Positions 41,828 through 49,513 of a DNA stretch of 64,000 bases are shown here, piece by piece (positions within the stretch are counted from its first letter, which is position 1; each line of letters starts with the position of its first letter). The position numbers and the translations under genes are program-made. The notes under the pieces were generated by a model. The model saw only the letters and a list, made by a program, of their open reading frames with translations. It was not told the origin of the DNA and did no database searches. Origin of the DNA: Spirochaeta thermophila DSM 6192. Its GTDB lineage: Bacteria > Spirochaetota > Spirochaetia > Winmispirales > Winmispiraceae. The stretch spans positions 1,815,501 through 1,879,500 of the forward strand of contig NC_014484.1 of NCBI RefSeq assembly GCF_000147075.1. The letters run 5' to 3'.

Positions 41828-42550
41828 ATGGCAGCACTCCTCACAGTCGACGGACTGAAGAAACGATTCGGGCGGGTGACGGCCCTCGACGGCCTCTCCT
41901 TCTCGATCGACAAGGGAGAGATCTACGCCCTCATAGGCCCCAACGGGGCAGGCAAGACCACCACCCTGCGGATCCTCTCCACCCTCCTCGTCCCGGACGA
42001 GGGAGGATTCACCATCGACGGTATCGACGGACTCGCACACCCCGACGAGGTACGCTCACGGATCAGCTACCTCGCCGAGGAGTCCCTCGCCTACAAACAC
42101 ATGACGGGCGAGGCCTACCTCCGATTCATGGCCGGCCTCTATGCCGACAGCATCACCCGGGAAGAGGAATTCTTCGCCCGTGGGTGCGAGCTCTCAGGTC
42201 TGGGTGAACGACTCAAGGACAAGATCTCCACCTACTCCAAGGGCATGACCCGCAAGCTCCTCATCGCCCGGGCGGTGATGATGAAACCCCTCCTCGCCAT
42301 CCTCGACGAGCCCACCTCAGGCCTCGACGTGGAGAACGCCGTCCAGGTGCGCACCCTCATCCGATCGCTCACCGAAGAGGGTATCACCGTGCTCCTCTCA
42401 TCCCACAACATGCTTGAGGTGGAGTTCCTCGCCCGACGGGTGGGGATCATCCATGGGGGACGACTCCTCGCAGAGGGTACACCGCAGGAACTGAAAGCAC
42501 GGTCAGGCGCAGAGAACCTGGAACAGGTCTTCATGGAGGTGACCCGATGA
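41828..42550 (+). CDS. ABC transporter ATP-binding protein (NatA/ABC-2 type)
   Basis: 240 residues. Walker A GPNGAGKTTT, Q-loop region ISYLAEESLAY (Gln replaced by Glu), signature YSKGMTRKL (degenerate LSGGQ, usual for ABC-2 exporters), Walker B LLAILDEPTSGLD, H-loop SSHNM. Pairs with the following permease. AGGAGGTCCC upstream; possible promoter TAGACG-17-TAGGCT near 41,782-41,810. Confidence 0.93.
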   Translation: MAALLTVDGLKKRFGRVTALDGLSFSIDKGEIYALIGPNGAGKTTTLRILSTLLVPDEGGFTIDGIDGLAHPDEVRSRISYLAEESLAYKHMTGEAYLRFMAGLYADSITREEEFFARGCELSGLGERLKDKISTYSKGMTRKLLIARAVMMKPLLAILDEPTSGLDVENAVQVRTLIRSLTEEGITVLLSSHNMLEVEFLARRVGIIHGGRLLAEGTPQELKARSGAENLEQVFMEVTR

Positions 42551-43863
42551 GAAAGTTTGCGATTCTCCTCAAGAAAGAGATCCAGGGCCTCATCACCCCG
42601 CAGGTGATACTCTCCGTAGTGATCATGGTCATAGTGTTCGTCATGCTCGGTGGTATCCTCAAGGACCAGTTCGCAAAGATGAGCGAAGAGGCACACGACC
42701 TCAGGCTCGCACAACTCCCCTCCCGCCCCATCACCACCACCGGAGGGCTCATCGCCTACCTCAACGAGCAGGGCATCCCTGCCTTTGAGGAAGACGACTT
42801 CAGCCCCAGGATCTTCGAAAACCCGGAGGCACCTCCCCGTGTCCTCGTCTTCCCCTCGGATTTCGTGGAACACCTCCTCTCCCCGGAAGGGGAGTCACCT
42901 GAGATCACCCTCTACCTCTCCCTTCGCAACACCGCGGGCATCCTCCAGATCACCCGACTCGTCCCGCCGGAATCGTTCCGGACATTCCTCATGGAAGCCC
43001 TCCGGAGCGTCATCCTCACCGGCGGCGGGGGTGAGCAGTCCCCCCTCCTCGAACGGTACCTGGAACCGGCACGCCTCCGTGAGAAGGTCGTCTATAACGG
43101 GAGAATCGCCGCGGTCTCGCCCGACGTCCTCATAGGCTACCTCATCAACCAGAACACCATCCTCGTGCTCCTCCTCTTCATGGTGAGCCTCTTCGGCGCC
43201 CAGTTCGTGGCCACCTCCATCGCGACCGAGAAGGAGAGCAAGACCCTCGAGACCCTCCTCTCCCTCCCCGTACCCCGGAGCTACATCGCCATCAGCAAGA
43301 TGGCCGCTGCAGGAATCATGGCCCTCCTCATGGTGGTCATCTACCTCGCGGGATTCACCTACTACCTCGACTCCTTCCAGGGACTCCAGACCAGCGCCTC
43401 CGCGGCCCAGGGCTCTCCGGACGCCCTCTCCGTGACCCTCGCCCTCCAGCACCTTGGGCTGGTCCTTCCCCCCTGGGACGAGCTGCTCAGGGGCCTGAGC
43501 TACCTCCTCTCGCTCCTCAACGTGCTCGGCATTGCCCTCATCCTGGGACTCTTCGCCGAGGACATCCGCGGCGTCCAGGTGGTCGTCACCCCCATCATGC
43601 TCGTGCTCCTCGCCCTCTACCTCCTCACCCTCTTCCTCGACGTGCTCTCGCTCCCCCTCCTCGCCCGCCTTGCCCTCTACCTCTTCCCCTTCACACACGC
43701 CTTCATCTCCACCTCGCTCCTCCTCGCCGACGACTACCTCGCAGTGGGCCTGGGCCTCGGCTACCAGACCCTCACCTTCGTGCTCATCTTCCTCCTCACC
43801 CTGCGGATCTTCCACACCGACCGCGTCCTCACCCTCAAGCTCCCGCGCCTGAAGCGTCGGTAG
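42547..43863 (+). CDS. ABC-2 type permease (NatB-like)
   Basis: 438 residues. One N-terminal span (QVILSVVIMVIVFVMLGGIL), a large external loop of about 150 residues, then five spans starting with NTILVLLLFMVSLFGAQFVA and the ABC-2 motif ATEKESKTLETLLSLPVPR. Exports an unknown substrate with the preceding ATPase; ATGA overlap. The substrate cannot be read from sequence. Confidence 0.9.
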   Translation: MRKFAILLKKEIQGLITPQVILSVVIMVIVFVMLGGILKDQFAKMSEEAHDLRLAQLPSRPITTTGGLIAYLNEQGIPAFEEDDFSPRIFENPEAPPRVLVFPSDFVEHLLSPEGESPEITLYLSLRNTAGILQITRLVPPESFRTFLMEALRSVILTGGGGEQSPLLERYLEPARLREKVVYNGRIAAVSPDVLIGYLINQNTILVLLLFMVSLFGAQFVATSIATEKESKTLETLLSLPVPRSYIAISKMAAAGIMALLMVVIYLAGFTYYLDSFQGLQTSASAAQGSPDALSVTLALQHLGLVLPPWDELLRGLSYLLSLLNVLGIALILGLFAEDIRGVQVVVTPIMLVLLALYLLTLFLDVLSLPLLARLALYLFPFTHAFISTSLLLADDYLAVGLGLGYQTLTFVLIFLLTLRIFHTDRVLTLKLPRLKRR

Positions 43864-43865
43864 CC

Positions 43866-44600
43866 ATGGCCGACAGGCGGCACCACAGGTTCGAGAACCC
43901 GCTCGAACTCCTCAGGAGGCGGGACCTCCTCCTCCCCGGCGGGGCCGAGCCCTGCCCCTACCTGGAGGGCCGCACCTGGGCCACCGAGGGCCTCGTCGCC
44001 TCGGTCATGGACGGCTCCCTCTACGAAGCCCTCCTCCCCTACGGCCTCCGCCGGAGCGGATCGTACTTCTACCGCAACGTGTGTCCGGGCTGCACGGCCT
44101 GCATCCCCCTCCGGGTGGATGCCACCCGCTTCCGTCCCTCCAAATCGCAGCGCCGCGTCCTCAAGAAGAACCGTGACGTACGCATCATCGTAGGCACCCC
44201 CAACTTCGACCCCGAGGTCTACCTCCTCTACCGCACGTACGTCTCCCGGTGGCACAAGCGCCCTGCCCCCGACGAGGAGGAGTTCCGCCACTTCCTCTGC
44301 ATAAGCCCGGTGGAGACCCACCTCATGCGCTACTACGTGGAGGACCGGCTCGTGGGGGCGGGGTGGGTCGACATCCTTCCCCACGGGATAAGCAGCGTGT
44401 ACTTCGCCTTCCACCCGGACGAACGCGCCCGCTCCCTCGGCACCTTCTCCATCATGAAAGAGATCGAGTACGCCCGACTCCTGGATAAACGCTGGCTCTA
44501 CCTCGGCTTCTATGTCGCAGAGAGCCGCAAGATGAACTACAAGGCACGCTTCAGACCCCACCAGCTCGCCCTCGACGGCAGGTGGATCCCGAACGAGTGA
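43866..44600 (+). CDS. bpt: Aspartate/glutamate leucyltransferase (N-degron, Ate1-like)
   Basis: 244 residues. Transfers Leu from Leu-tRNA to N-terminal Asp/Glu of proteins, marking them for ClpS/ClpAP. Family motifs: EPCPYLEGR, FYRNVCPGCTACIPLRV (Cys cluster), RRVLKKNRDV, HGISSVYFAFHPDERARSLG and YLGFYVAESRKMNYKARF. Two bases after the permease stop, so co-transcribed with the ABC exporter, an unusual pairing. Confidence 0.93.
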   Translation: MADRRHHRFENPLELLRRRDLLLPGGAEPCPYLEGRTWATEGLVASVMDGSLYEALLPYGLRRSGSYFYRNVCPGCTACIPLRVDATRFRPSKSQRRVLKKNRDVRIIVGTPNFDPEVYLLYRTYVSRWHKRPAPDEEEFRHFLCISPVETHLMRYYVEDRLVGAGWVDILPHGISSVYFAFHPDERARSLGTFSIMKEIEYARLLDKRWLYLGFYVAESRKMNYKARFRPHQLALDGRWIPNE

Positions 44601-44684
44601 CTCCTTACCGAAATTTCACCCCCTCCTCATACACCCCTAACCGCCGCATCTCATCCTCGGGACGAGCCGCAGAGGAGGTGAACG

Positions 44685-44961
44685 ATGCACACCGGCGCGC
44701 AGGCACAGGAGTCCACCGCCCGGAGAGGCCCCTCCCTCTCACCCGTTGCCGACACCCGCATCCTCATGCGCGACCGAGCAGCACAACCCCGAGGGGGCCA
44801 CCTTTTCCTACGACCGCATCACGCGTGCCGTGGATGCGTGGGACGGGAACGACATTCGCACCCTCAAGGACCTCATCCTCCACGAACACCTCGCCTTCAG
44901 GGACAGCCACCCGCAGGAAGACGACATCACGTTCTTCCTGCTTACGATATATCCCCCCTAA
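44685..44961 (+). pseudogene. Internally deleted SpoIIE/PP2C-type phosphatase remnant
   Basis: A perfect GAGGAGGTGAACG precedes an ATG at 44685, but that frame soon loses sense. In the +1 frame from about 44,767 the C-terminal end of a SpoIIE-type phosphatase is readable: TEQHNPEGATFSYDRITRAV, then HPQEDDITFFLLTIY before TAA at 44959-44961. The DD-T metal motif survives while the catalytic core is missing. Reads as a start region joined to about 65 terminal codons after a deletion and frameshift. The terminator of the old gene is still present at 45011. Confidence 0.7.
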
Positions 44962-45010
44962 AAGGAGGAAGGGCATTCGCCCTCACCAAGGAGGTACGAG
45001 AGAAAAAGCC

Positions 45011-45042
45011 ACACCCCTCCGCAGGGAGGGGTGTACGTTTTT
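45011..45042 (+). terminator. Intrinsic terminator upstream of the HEPN/MNT pair
   Basis: Stem ACACCCCTCC/GGAGGGGTGT (45011-45020, 45025-45034), loop GCAG, followed by ACGTTTTT. Confidence 0.85.
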
Positions 45043-45059
45043 GCCGCACGGATCTCTCA

Positions 45060-45088
45060 TTGCAGCATCCTCATACTCCTGATAGGAT
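45060..45088 (+). promoter_or_regulatory. Leaderless-type promoter of the MNT/HEPN operon
   Basis: TTGCAG (45060-45065), 17 bases, TAGGAT (45083-45088), 6 bases, ATG. Confidence 0.65.
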
Positions 45089-45094
45089 ACATAT

Positions 45095-45460
45095 ATGAGT
45101 ATTACTCATCGAGGCAAGGATATGGGAGAACAAGTTGCCAAAGAAACCATACGTACCGCGAAGGCCGTGATCGAAGAAGAAGTTGAAAAGGCGGGCTTTC
45201 ATGTGGCACGTATTCTTCTTTTTGGCTCACGGGCCCGAGGAGATAGCACTGCACACAGCGACTGGGATTTCTACGTGGTGGTCGATACACCGATCGATTT
45301 TCCCACGAAACGGCGTGTAGCCGGCAGCATACAAATGAGACTCGCAGAGCAGCACATCTTCTGTGATATCATCATCCAGAGCCGGGAGGCGTTTGCTCAC
45401 CTCAGCCGTTCAAAGAACACCGTTTCTTACCTAGCCCGCACCGAAGGGATCAGGATATGA
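45095..45460 (+). CDS. MNT-type nucleotidyltransferase antitoxin
   Basis: 121 residues. Minimal nucleotidyltransferase with LLFGSRARGDSTAHSDWDFY (GSxRxGxxxxxSDxD) and a later acidic strand FCDIII. In MNT/HEPN modules this protein neutralises the HEPN RNase, in characterised cases by AMPylating it. ATGA overlap with the HEPN gene. AT-richer and with different codon use (ATA, AAA, GAA) from its neighbours, which suggests transfer. A second ATG at 45122 is possible; 45095 is favoured by promoter geometry. Confidence 0.92.
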   Translation: MSITHRGKDMGEQVAKETIRTAKAVIEEEVEKAGFHVARILLFGSRARGDSTAHSDWDFYVVVDTPIDFPTKRRVAGSIQMRLAEQHIFCDIIIQSREAFAHLSRSKNTVSYLARTEGIRI

Positions 45461-45840
45461 ACGAGCAGGTGGAGAAATGGCTTCTCAAAGCAGAGCACGA
45501 CCTCATCGTGGCGAGAAACGAGACTAAGATAGAGGGGGCTCCTACCGATGTAATATGCTTTCACTGTCAACAGGCAGTGGAAAAGTATCTCAAAGCATTT
45601 CTCACCCACCATCAGGTCGATATGCGCAGAACCCATAACATTGCAGAACTTCTCACTCTCTGTATCGAGAGGGATAGAGACTTTGAAGAATTAAAAAAGC
45701 GCCGTATCTACGAGCTCACCATCTACGCGGTACAGGTCCGCTATCCCGATGACTTCTACATCCCCTCGCCTGAAGAGACTGCAGAGGCACTCACAATGGC
45801 TGAATACACCCGGGCGTTTGTGATGAGGAAGCTCTCGTAG
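45457..45840 (+). CDS. HEPN-domain toxin (probable RNase)
   Basis: 127 residues, all-helical HEPN domain: EKWLLKAEHDLIVARNETK, CFHCQQAVEKYLKAFLTHHQ, RRTHNIAELLTLC, and a C-terminal YTRAFVMRKL helix. HEPN toxins are metal-independent RNases using an Rx4-6H motif; here the basic/His site is around RRTHN and the strict spacing is not met, so the subtype (HEPN of COG2250 style) should be kept open. Same low-GC composition as its partner. Confidence 0.9.
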   Translation: MNEQVEKWLLKAEHDLIVARNETKIEGAPTDVICFHCQQAVEKYLKAFLTHHQVDMRRTHNIAELLTLCIERDRDFEELKKRRIYELTIYAVQVRYPDDFYIPSPEETAEALTMAEYTRAFVMRKLS

Positions 45841-45873
45841 CACGCACCTTCGAAGGGAAACACCATGCTCCTT

Positions 45874-45906
45874 AAAAAAACACACCCCTCGGTCCCGAGG
45901 GGTGTG
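45874..45906 (-). terminator. Terminator of tRNA-Gly
   Basis: Stem CACACCCCTCGG/CCGAGGGGTGTG (45881-45892, 45895-45906) followed on the minus strand by TTTTTTT. Confidence 0.9.
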
Positions 45907-45913
45907 TGCTTCG

Positions 45914-45985
45914 AGCGAGCGAGGGGAATCGAACCCCCATCACCAGCTTGGGAAGCTGGGGTAATAGCCATTATACGACGCTCGC
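45914..45985 (-). tRNA. tRNA-Gly (anticodon CCC)
   Basis: 72 nt: acceptor GCGAGCG/CGCTCGC, anticodon stem CCAGC/GCTGG with loop TTCCCAA (anticodon CCC), T-loop TTCGATT. CCA not encoded. Own promoter and terminator. Confidence 0.96.
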
Positions 45986-45998
45986 CTGTGTGGAATCT

Positions 45999-46027
45999 AT
46001 AATAGCGAAAACCATCCTCTTTGGCAA
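45999..46027 (-). promoter_or_regulatory. tRNA-Gly promoter
   Basis: TTGCCA (46022-46027), 17 bases, TATTAT (45999-46004), tRNA 5' end 13 bases further. Confidence 0.8.
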
Positions 46028-46241
46028 GAGCTTTTTCACGCAGGCACTGTCTAAGGAGGAACAGCGCGTCGGAACGCGCGAGGATCATCTTTTCCCGAAT
46101 GCACGTCCTACCCCATCCGGCAGATGACCCCAAACCCCCCTCCCCCAGTCCCTTCTGACAGGTCGGTTTTTCTCACAGGGGAAGGGGTTAGGGCACTAGG
46201 CGGCGGGGTGGGGTGGATGAGGAGGGGCCTGGTGGGGTAGG
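46028..46241. other. Intergenic region, no gene seen
   Basis: No frame with start signals and no convincing hairpin-plus-U terminator. From about 46,190 on the plus strand turns G-rich, the beginning of the G-rich patch that continues through the next gene. Confidence 0.5.
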
Positions 46242-47357
46242 ATGGGGCCCGGTATGGAGCGCTATGTCCTCAAGGTAGAGAAGCTCATTCCCGGTGGGAT
46301 GGGGTTGTGTCGGCATGAGGGGCGGGTGGTGATGGTGCCGGATGTGGTGGATGGGGAGGTGGTGGAGGTGGAGGTGGTCGCGCGGCACAGCGACTACGAC
46401 GAGGGGGTGCTGGTGGGGGTGAGGGAGGGGGCGGCGGCGCGGGTGGCTCCGAGGTGCGGGTACTACGGGGTGTGCGGGGGGTGCGTGCTCCAGCACGTGG
46501 CGTACGAGCACCAGGTGGCGGTAAAGCGGGGATGGCTGGAGGAGCACCTGCGACGTGAGGGGGTGAGGGAGGTGCCGGGGTGCGAGGTGTACGAAGGGCC
46601 GGCGTATGGGTACCGCAGCAGGTTCCAGGTCCACATAGAGGGGGGCAGGGCGGGGTTCCTGAGGCGGGATCTGACGCACCTGGCGGTGGAGGGGTGCGAG
46701 GTAGCCCACCCGGCGTGCGCGCCGATCTTCACGCGGCGGTACAACGGCAGGGCGCGGAAGCTGGGGTTCCTGGGGTGGGAGGGGCGGCTGTGGGGCGGGG
46801 AGGAGCCGGAGGAGTTCAGGGTGGAGGTGGGGGGATATGTGTTCTTCGGAAGGACGGACCTGTTCTTCCAGAGCAATCTGTTCGTGCTGGAGAGGCTGCT
46901 CGAGTGGGTGGAGGGGGTGGTGTCGGCAGGGGACGGGGGGGAGGCGTGGGACCTGTACGCGGGGGTCGGGGTGTTCTCGCAGGTGCTGGCGCGGAGGGGG
47001 TGGCGGCCGCGGCTGGTGGAGAGCGCGGTGGCGGCGCTGGGGTATGCGGAGCGGGGGCTGGGGGGAGGGGCGGCGTACGTGGGGGTGTCGGCGGAGCGGT
47101 TCCTGAGGGGGTATCGCGGGGGGGTGCCGGGAGTGGTGGTGGCCGATCCGCCGAGGAGCGGGTTCTCGCGCACGGTGCGGGGCTTCTTCGAGGCGCAGAG
47201 GGTCCCGCTGTTGGTCTACATCTCGTGCAATGCTGCCACCTTCGCCCGAGACGTGGCGCATCTTATGCGGGCCGGGTACCGACTCGCACGCCTCGCCTTC
47301 TTCGACTTCTATCCCCAGACCCCGCATATGGAGGTGGCAGGGGTGCTTCACACATGA
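46242..47357 (+). CDS. 23S rRNA/tRNA (uracil-5) methyltransferase, TrmA/RlmD family
   Basis: 371 residues. TRAM domain (YVLKVEKLIPGGMGLCRHEG), Fe-S cysteines CGYYGVCGGCVLQH, SAM site WDLYAGVGVFS, and catalytic YISCNAATFARD with the nucleophilic Cys. Family members make m5U in 23S rRNA (RlmC/RlmD) or tRNA; which one is unclear. Start uncertain: ATG 46242 or 46254. Composition is extraordinary: G-rich codons (GTG, GGG, GAG, GCG) up to about 47,200, then an abrupt return to mixed codons for the last 50 residues. Confidence 0.88.
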   Translation: MGPGMERYVLKVEKLIPGGMGLCRHEGRVVMVPDVVDGEVVEVEVVARHSDYDEGVLVGVREGAAARVAPRCGYYGVCGGCVLQHVAYEHQVAVKRGWLEEHLRREGVREVPGCEVYEGPAYGYRSRFQVHIEGGRAGFLRRDLTHLAVEGCEVAHPACAPIFTRRYNGRARKLGFLGWEGRLWGGEEPEEFRVEVGGYVFFGRTDLFFQSNLFVLERLLEWVEGVVSAGDGGEAWDLYAGVGVFSQVLARRGWRPRLVESAVAALGYAERGLGGGAAYVGVSAERFLRGYRGGVPGVVVADPPRSGFSRTVRGFFEAQRVPLLVYISCNAATFARDVAHLMRAGYRLARLAFFDFYPQTPHMEVAGVLHT

Positions 47358-47393
47358 GCACAGAACTCTCGATGTGAGGAGGTCGAATCACCC

Positions 47394-47422
47394 TTGAATT
47401 CCTACCCACTGTGCGCTATATT
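47394..47422 (+). promoter_or_regulatory. Promoter of the lipoprotein at 47477
   Basis: TTGAAT (47394-47399), 17 bases, TATATT (47417-47422). Leader about 48 bases ending GGGAGGGATCACC. Confidence 0.75.
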
Positions 47423-47476
47423 GAAGTATAGAGGAGAGCGTGTCTCCATATCATCTTCCGGACGGGAGGGATCACC

Positions 47477-48127
47477 ATGAAAGCAAGAGAGGTTGCAGGA
47501 GTACTCGTTGCGGCGTCTTTGCTTCTCTCTGTGTTCTTCACCGGATGTGACACTGGTGCAGCTGACACTGGTGCAGCAGGAGAGATACCTTTGCTCGGCG
47601 GCTGGAAGATTATCAGCGTAGAAAAAACCTACCCATCCCAGGAAACAATCGTGCTCCCGATTGATGTGTTTGCGGACCTAGGGAATGACGATGCTGACGG
47701 GGACGGCTGGATCGATGTGGATATAGATAGCGACGGTGAGGAAGAAGAGTGCTGGGCCTATATGTACGTACGCATCAGCGAGACCAGTATGGACCTGTAC
47801 TACGAGTTCAGCGGGGACGACCCTGGTGCCTCCATGTTCGATTCGACTCCCTGGAAAGACATCGGAGTAAGCGGCTTCGGTATGTACCGCTCTCTTGCAG
47901 AGAGCGGAGAGGTCGACGAAATCGCGGAAGACAGTATGCGGGTGAGTTTCGAAGGCGGATGGTTAGAAATGGGGTACACTGTTGAAGGCGATGAGGCAAC
48001 GGTAGAGGTTACCGTCTACGACGAGCAAGGCGAAGTTCAAGAACGGCAGACCGTGACTGCACAGCGCGCCAGTCAGGAGGAACTCGAGGAGATGGAAAAC
48101 GCTCCCGATTTCTCGGGATTATTATGA
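47477..48127 (+). CDS. Lipoprotein with Asp-rich, calcium-loop-like segment
   Basis: 216 residues, function unknown. Lipobox FFTGC at about residue 24, followed by a tandem duplication DTGAADTGAAG (DNA repeat GACACTGGTGCAGC twice). Residues about 70-92 form an Asp-rich loop, NDDADGDGWIDVDIDSDG, resembling thrombospondin-type-3 or EF-hand-like calcium loops. The rest is beta-rich and acidic, with a Glu-rich C terminus. Lower GC than its neighbours. Single gene with own promoter. Confidence 0.78.
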   Translation: MKAREVAGVLVAASLLLSVFFTGCDTGAADTGAAGEIPLLGGWKIISVEKTYPSQETIVLPIDVFADLGNDDADGDGWIDVDIDSDGEEEECWAYMYVRISETSMDLYYEFSGDDPGASMFDSTPWKDIGVSGFGMYRSLAESGEVDEIAEDSMRVSFEGGWLEMGYTVEGDEATVEVTVYDEQGEVQERQTVTAQRASQEELEEMENAPDFSGLL

Positions 48128-48182
48128 TACGAAAAACGGTCGAAGAACTGGAATCTCCTGCCAGGCTGAGGGCCCGGCATGC

Positions 48183-48584
48183 TCAGGTCTCTCTCCTCAA
48201 GGAGAGATCCCCTACGATCTTGTAGACCTCCCCGTCTTTCACCACTTTGAAGTGACGATCCGGGAAGGCCTCGTCGAGAAGCCGCTGGAGATGGGAGAGG
48301 GCATCCCGGAGGATCTGCTCGCGCAAGGCGGGGTCCACGTGGGAGAGGGTGGCGATCCGCAGGTCGACTACGTATCCCTTGCCGTACCGGGTCCCAAATC
48401 CGGGTGAGAAGCTCGCCCCTATGGAGAAGAGGCCGTCCTGATCCTTGCTCGAGGTGGCACCGCGTGGCGGCCGCACCGGGTGCAGGGGATACAGGCCCTC
48501 ATACCGCTCCTCGAGGTAGTCGTCTACCCTGTCGAAGAGCTCCTTGAGCTTCCTCTCGAATGCCACCAGGTAGGGATGTTCCAC
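48183..48584 (-). CDS. Small protein of unknown function
   Basis: 133 residues, not recognised; no signal peptide or membrane span. N-terminal helix (VAFERKLKELFDRVDDYLEE), middle SIGASFSPGFGTRYGKGYVVDLRIATL, then helix (LREQILRDALSHLQRLLDEA) and a final beta hairpin. GTG start with GGGAGGGTGAG upstream. Third gene of an operon with two envelope proteins. Confidence 0.68.
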   Translation of the reverse strand: MEHPYLVAFERKLKELFDRVDDYLEERYEGLYPLHPVRPPRGATSSKDQDGLFSIGASFSPGFGTRYGKGYVVDLRIATLSHVDPALREQILRDALSHLQRLLDEAFPDRHFKVVKDGEVYKIVGDLSLRRET

Positions 48585-48597
48585 CTCACCCTCCCGG

Positions 48598-49224
48598 TTA
48601 CCAGCTCACCTTCCATGTAGTGGGGGCCTTGTTCTGGACGATATCGGAGACGGTGAGCACGAGGCGGGCGGTACGGGCATCCACCTGCTCGCCCGGCTCC
48701 CACGAGGAGAGGCGCGCAGGGACCCTCACCTGCCACGAGACCGTGTACTCCCCGAAAAAGGCCTCGATAAAGGCGCGGGTATCCTCGTCGAACTCCGCCT
48801 CCTCAGGGGTGTAGAGGGTGATGATGAGGCTGTTCCCCTCGCGGCGTACCCCCTGACCGCCGCGTGCGAGCCATGCATCGAGGGCCTCCACCGAAGAGAA
48901 GCCGAGTTCCATCCTGACGATGATGTGTTCGTCGGTCTCCTCCGCGTTGTACGAGCGCAACGTGAGGCCGGGATGCTCTTCGAGGTCCTGCTCGATGGCC
49001 TCCCGGGAGAGGGGAACCGGGAGGAGAGGATCGGGATGCTCGAAGTCCGGAGGCTCCTCCATGGTCTCGGTCTCGATGAGGGCCCTCGGTATGGTGTAGG
49101 TGATGCCACACACGCCGCTCCCGTCCCGATCGAGCGAGAGGTTCACCTCCTCGGATATGCATGAGGTGAAGAGAAGAAGTCCCAGGGTGAGAAGGGGTAA
49201 GAGCCTCTTGCCTCGAGATCCCAT
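48598..49224 (-). CDS. Lipoprotein of unknown function
   Basis: 208 residues. Lipobox LFTSC near residue 21, then SEEVNLSLDRDGSGVCGITY and a mixed alpha/beta ectodomain with VRMELGFSSVEALDAWLA and two final strands. The opening resembles small periplasmic proteins with a DUF3153/LppM-like pattern, weakly. AAGGAG 6 bases before the ATG. Middle gene of a three-gene operon. Confidence 0.75.
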   Translation of the reverse strand: MGSRGKRLLPLLTLGLLLFTSCISEEVNLSLDRDGSGVCGITYTIPRALIETETMEEPPDFEHPDPLLPVPLSREAIEQDLEEHPGLTLRSYNAEETDEHIIVRMELGFSSVEALDAWLARGGQGVRREGNSLIITLYTPEEAEFDEDTRAFIEAFFGEYTVSWQVRVPARLSSWEPGEQVDARTARLVLTVSDIVQNKAPTTWKVSW

Positions 49225-49249
49225 GGCATCTCCTTTCCATGTATTCCGG

Positions 49250-49477
49250 CTATTCCGGCGCATTCTGCGTGATGTCCTCCTGATCGGGTGTCACCTTGCC
49301 CGGCGTGGGGGCGGGCTTTTCCTCGAACTCCGGGAGCTTTCCCCGTATCACCTTGGAATGTCGGTTCACCGCGGCCAGGTAGAGGATGATGAGGAACCCC
49401 ACGAAGAAGACCGCGGTCATGAGGAGTACTTCCCAGCGCGTGAAGACACGCAGGTAGAGGAGGAACTCCCGCACCAT
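49250..49477 (-). CDS. Single-span small membrane protein
   Basis: 75 residues: basic N terminus, one span (VLLMTAVFFVGFLIILYLAA), charged Pro-rich tail (LPEFEEKPAPTPGK). Function unknown. First gene of the operon with the two downstream genes; no Shine-Dalgarno and a -10 box 6 bases before the ATG. Confidence 0.75.
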   Translation of the reverse strand: MVREFLLYLRVFTRWEVLLMTAVFFVGFLIILYLAAVNRHSKVIRGKLPEFEEKPAPTPGKVTPDQEDITQNAPE

Positions 49478-49483
49478 ACCCCG

Positions 49484-49513
49484 ATACTACCCCCACCCAC
49501 CTCCCCCGCTCAA
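49484..49513 (-). promoter_or_regulatory. Leaderless-type promoter of the small membrane protein operon
   Basis: TTGAGC (49508-49513), 18 bases, TAGTAT (49484-49489), 6 bases, ATG. The -35 overlaps the mutS2 stop codon. Confidence 0.55.

Noticed and set aside
44685-45098. 137-codon frame with a perfect Shine-Dalgarno as an intact gene
   Set aside because: After about 20 codons the translation is Arg/His/Pro shadow; the homologous phosphatase end is in another frame, so it was called a pseudogene.
45841-46241. Integrase or attachment-site duplication next to tRNA-Gly
   Set aside because: No integrase gene and no repeated copy of the tRNA 3' end could be found by eye nearby, despite the foreign-looking HEPN/MNT pair.
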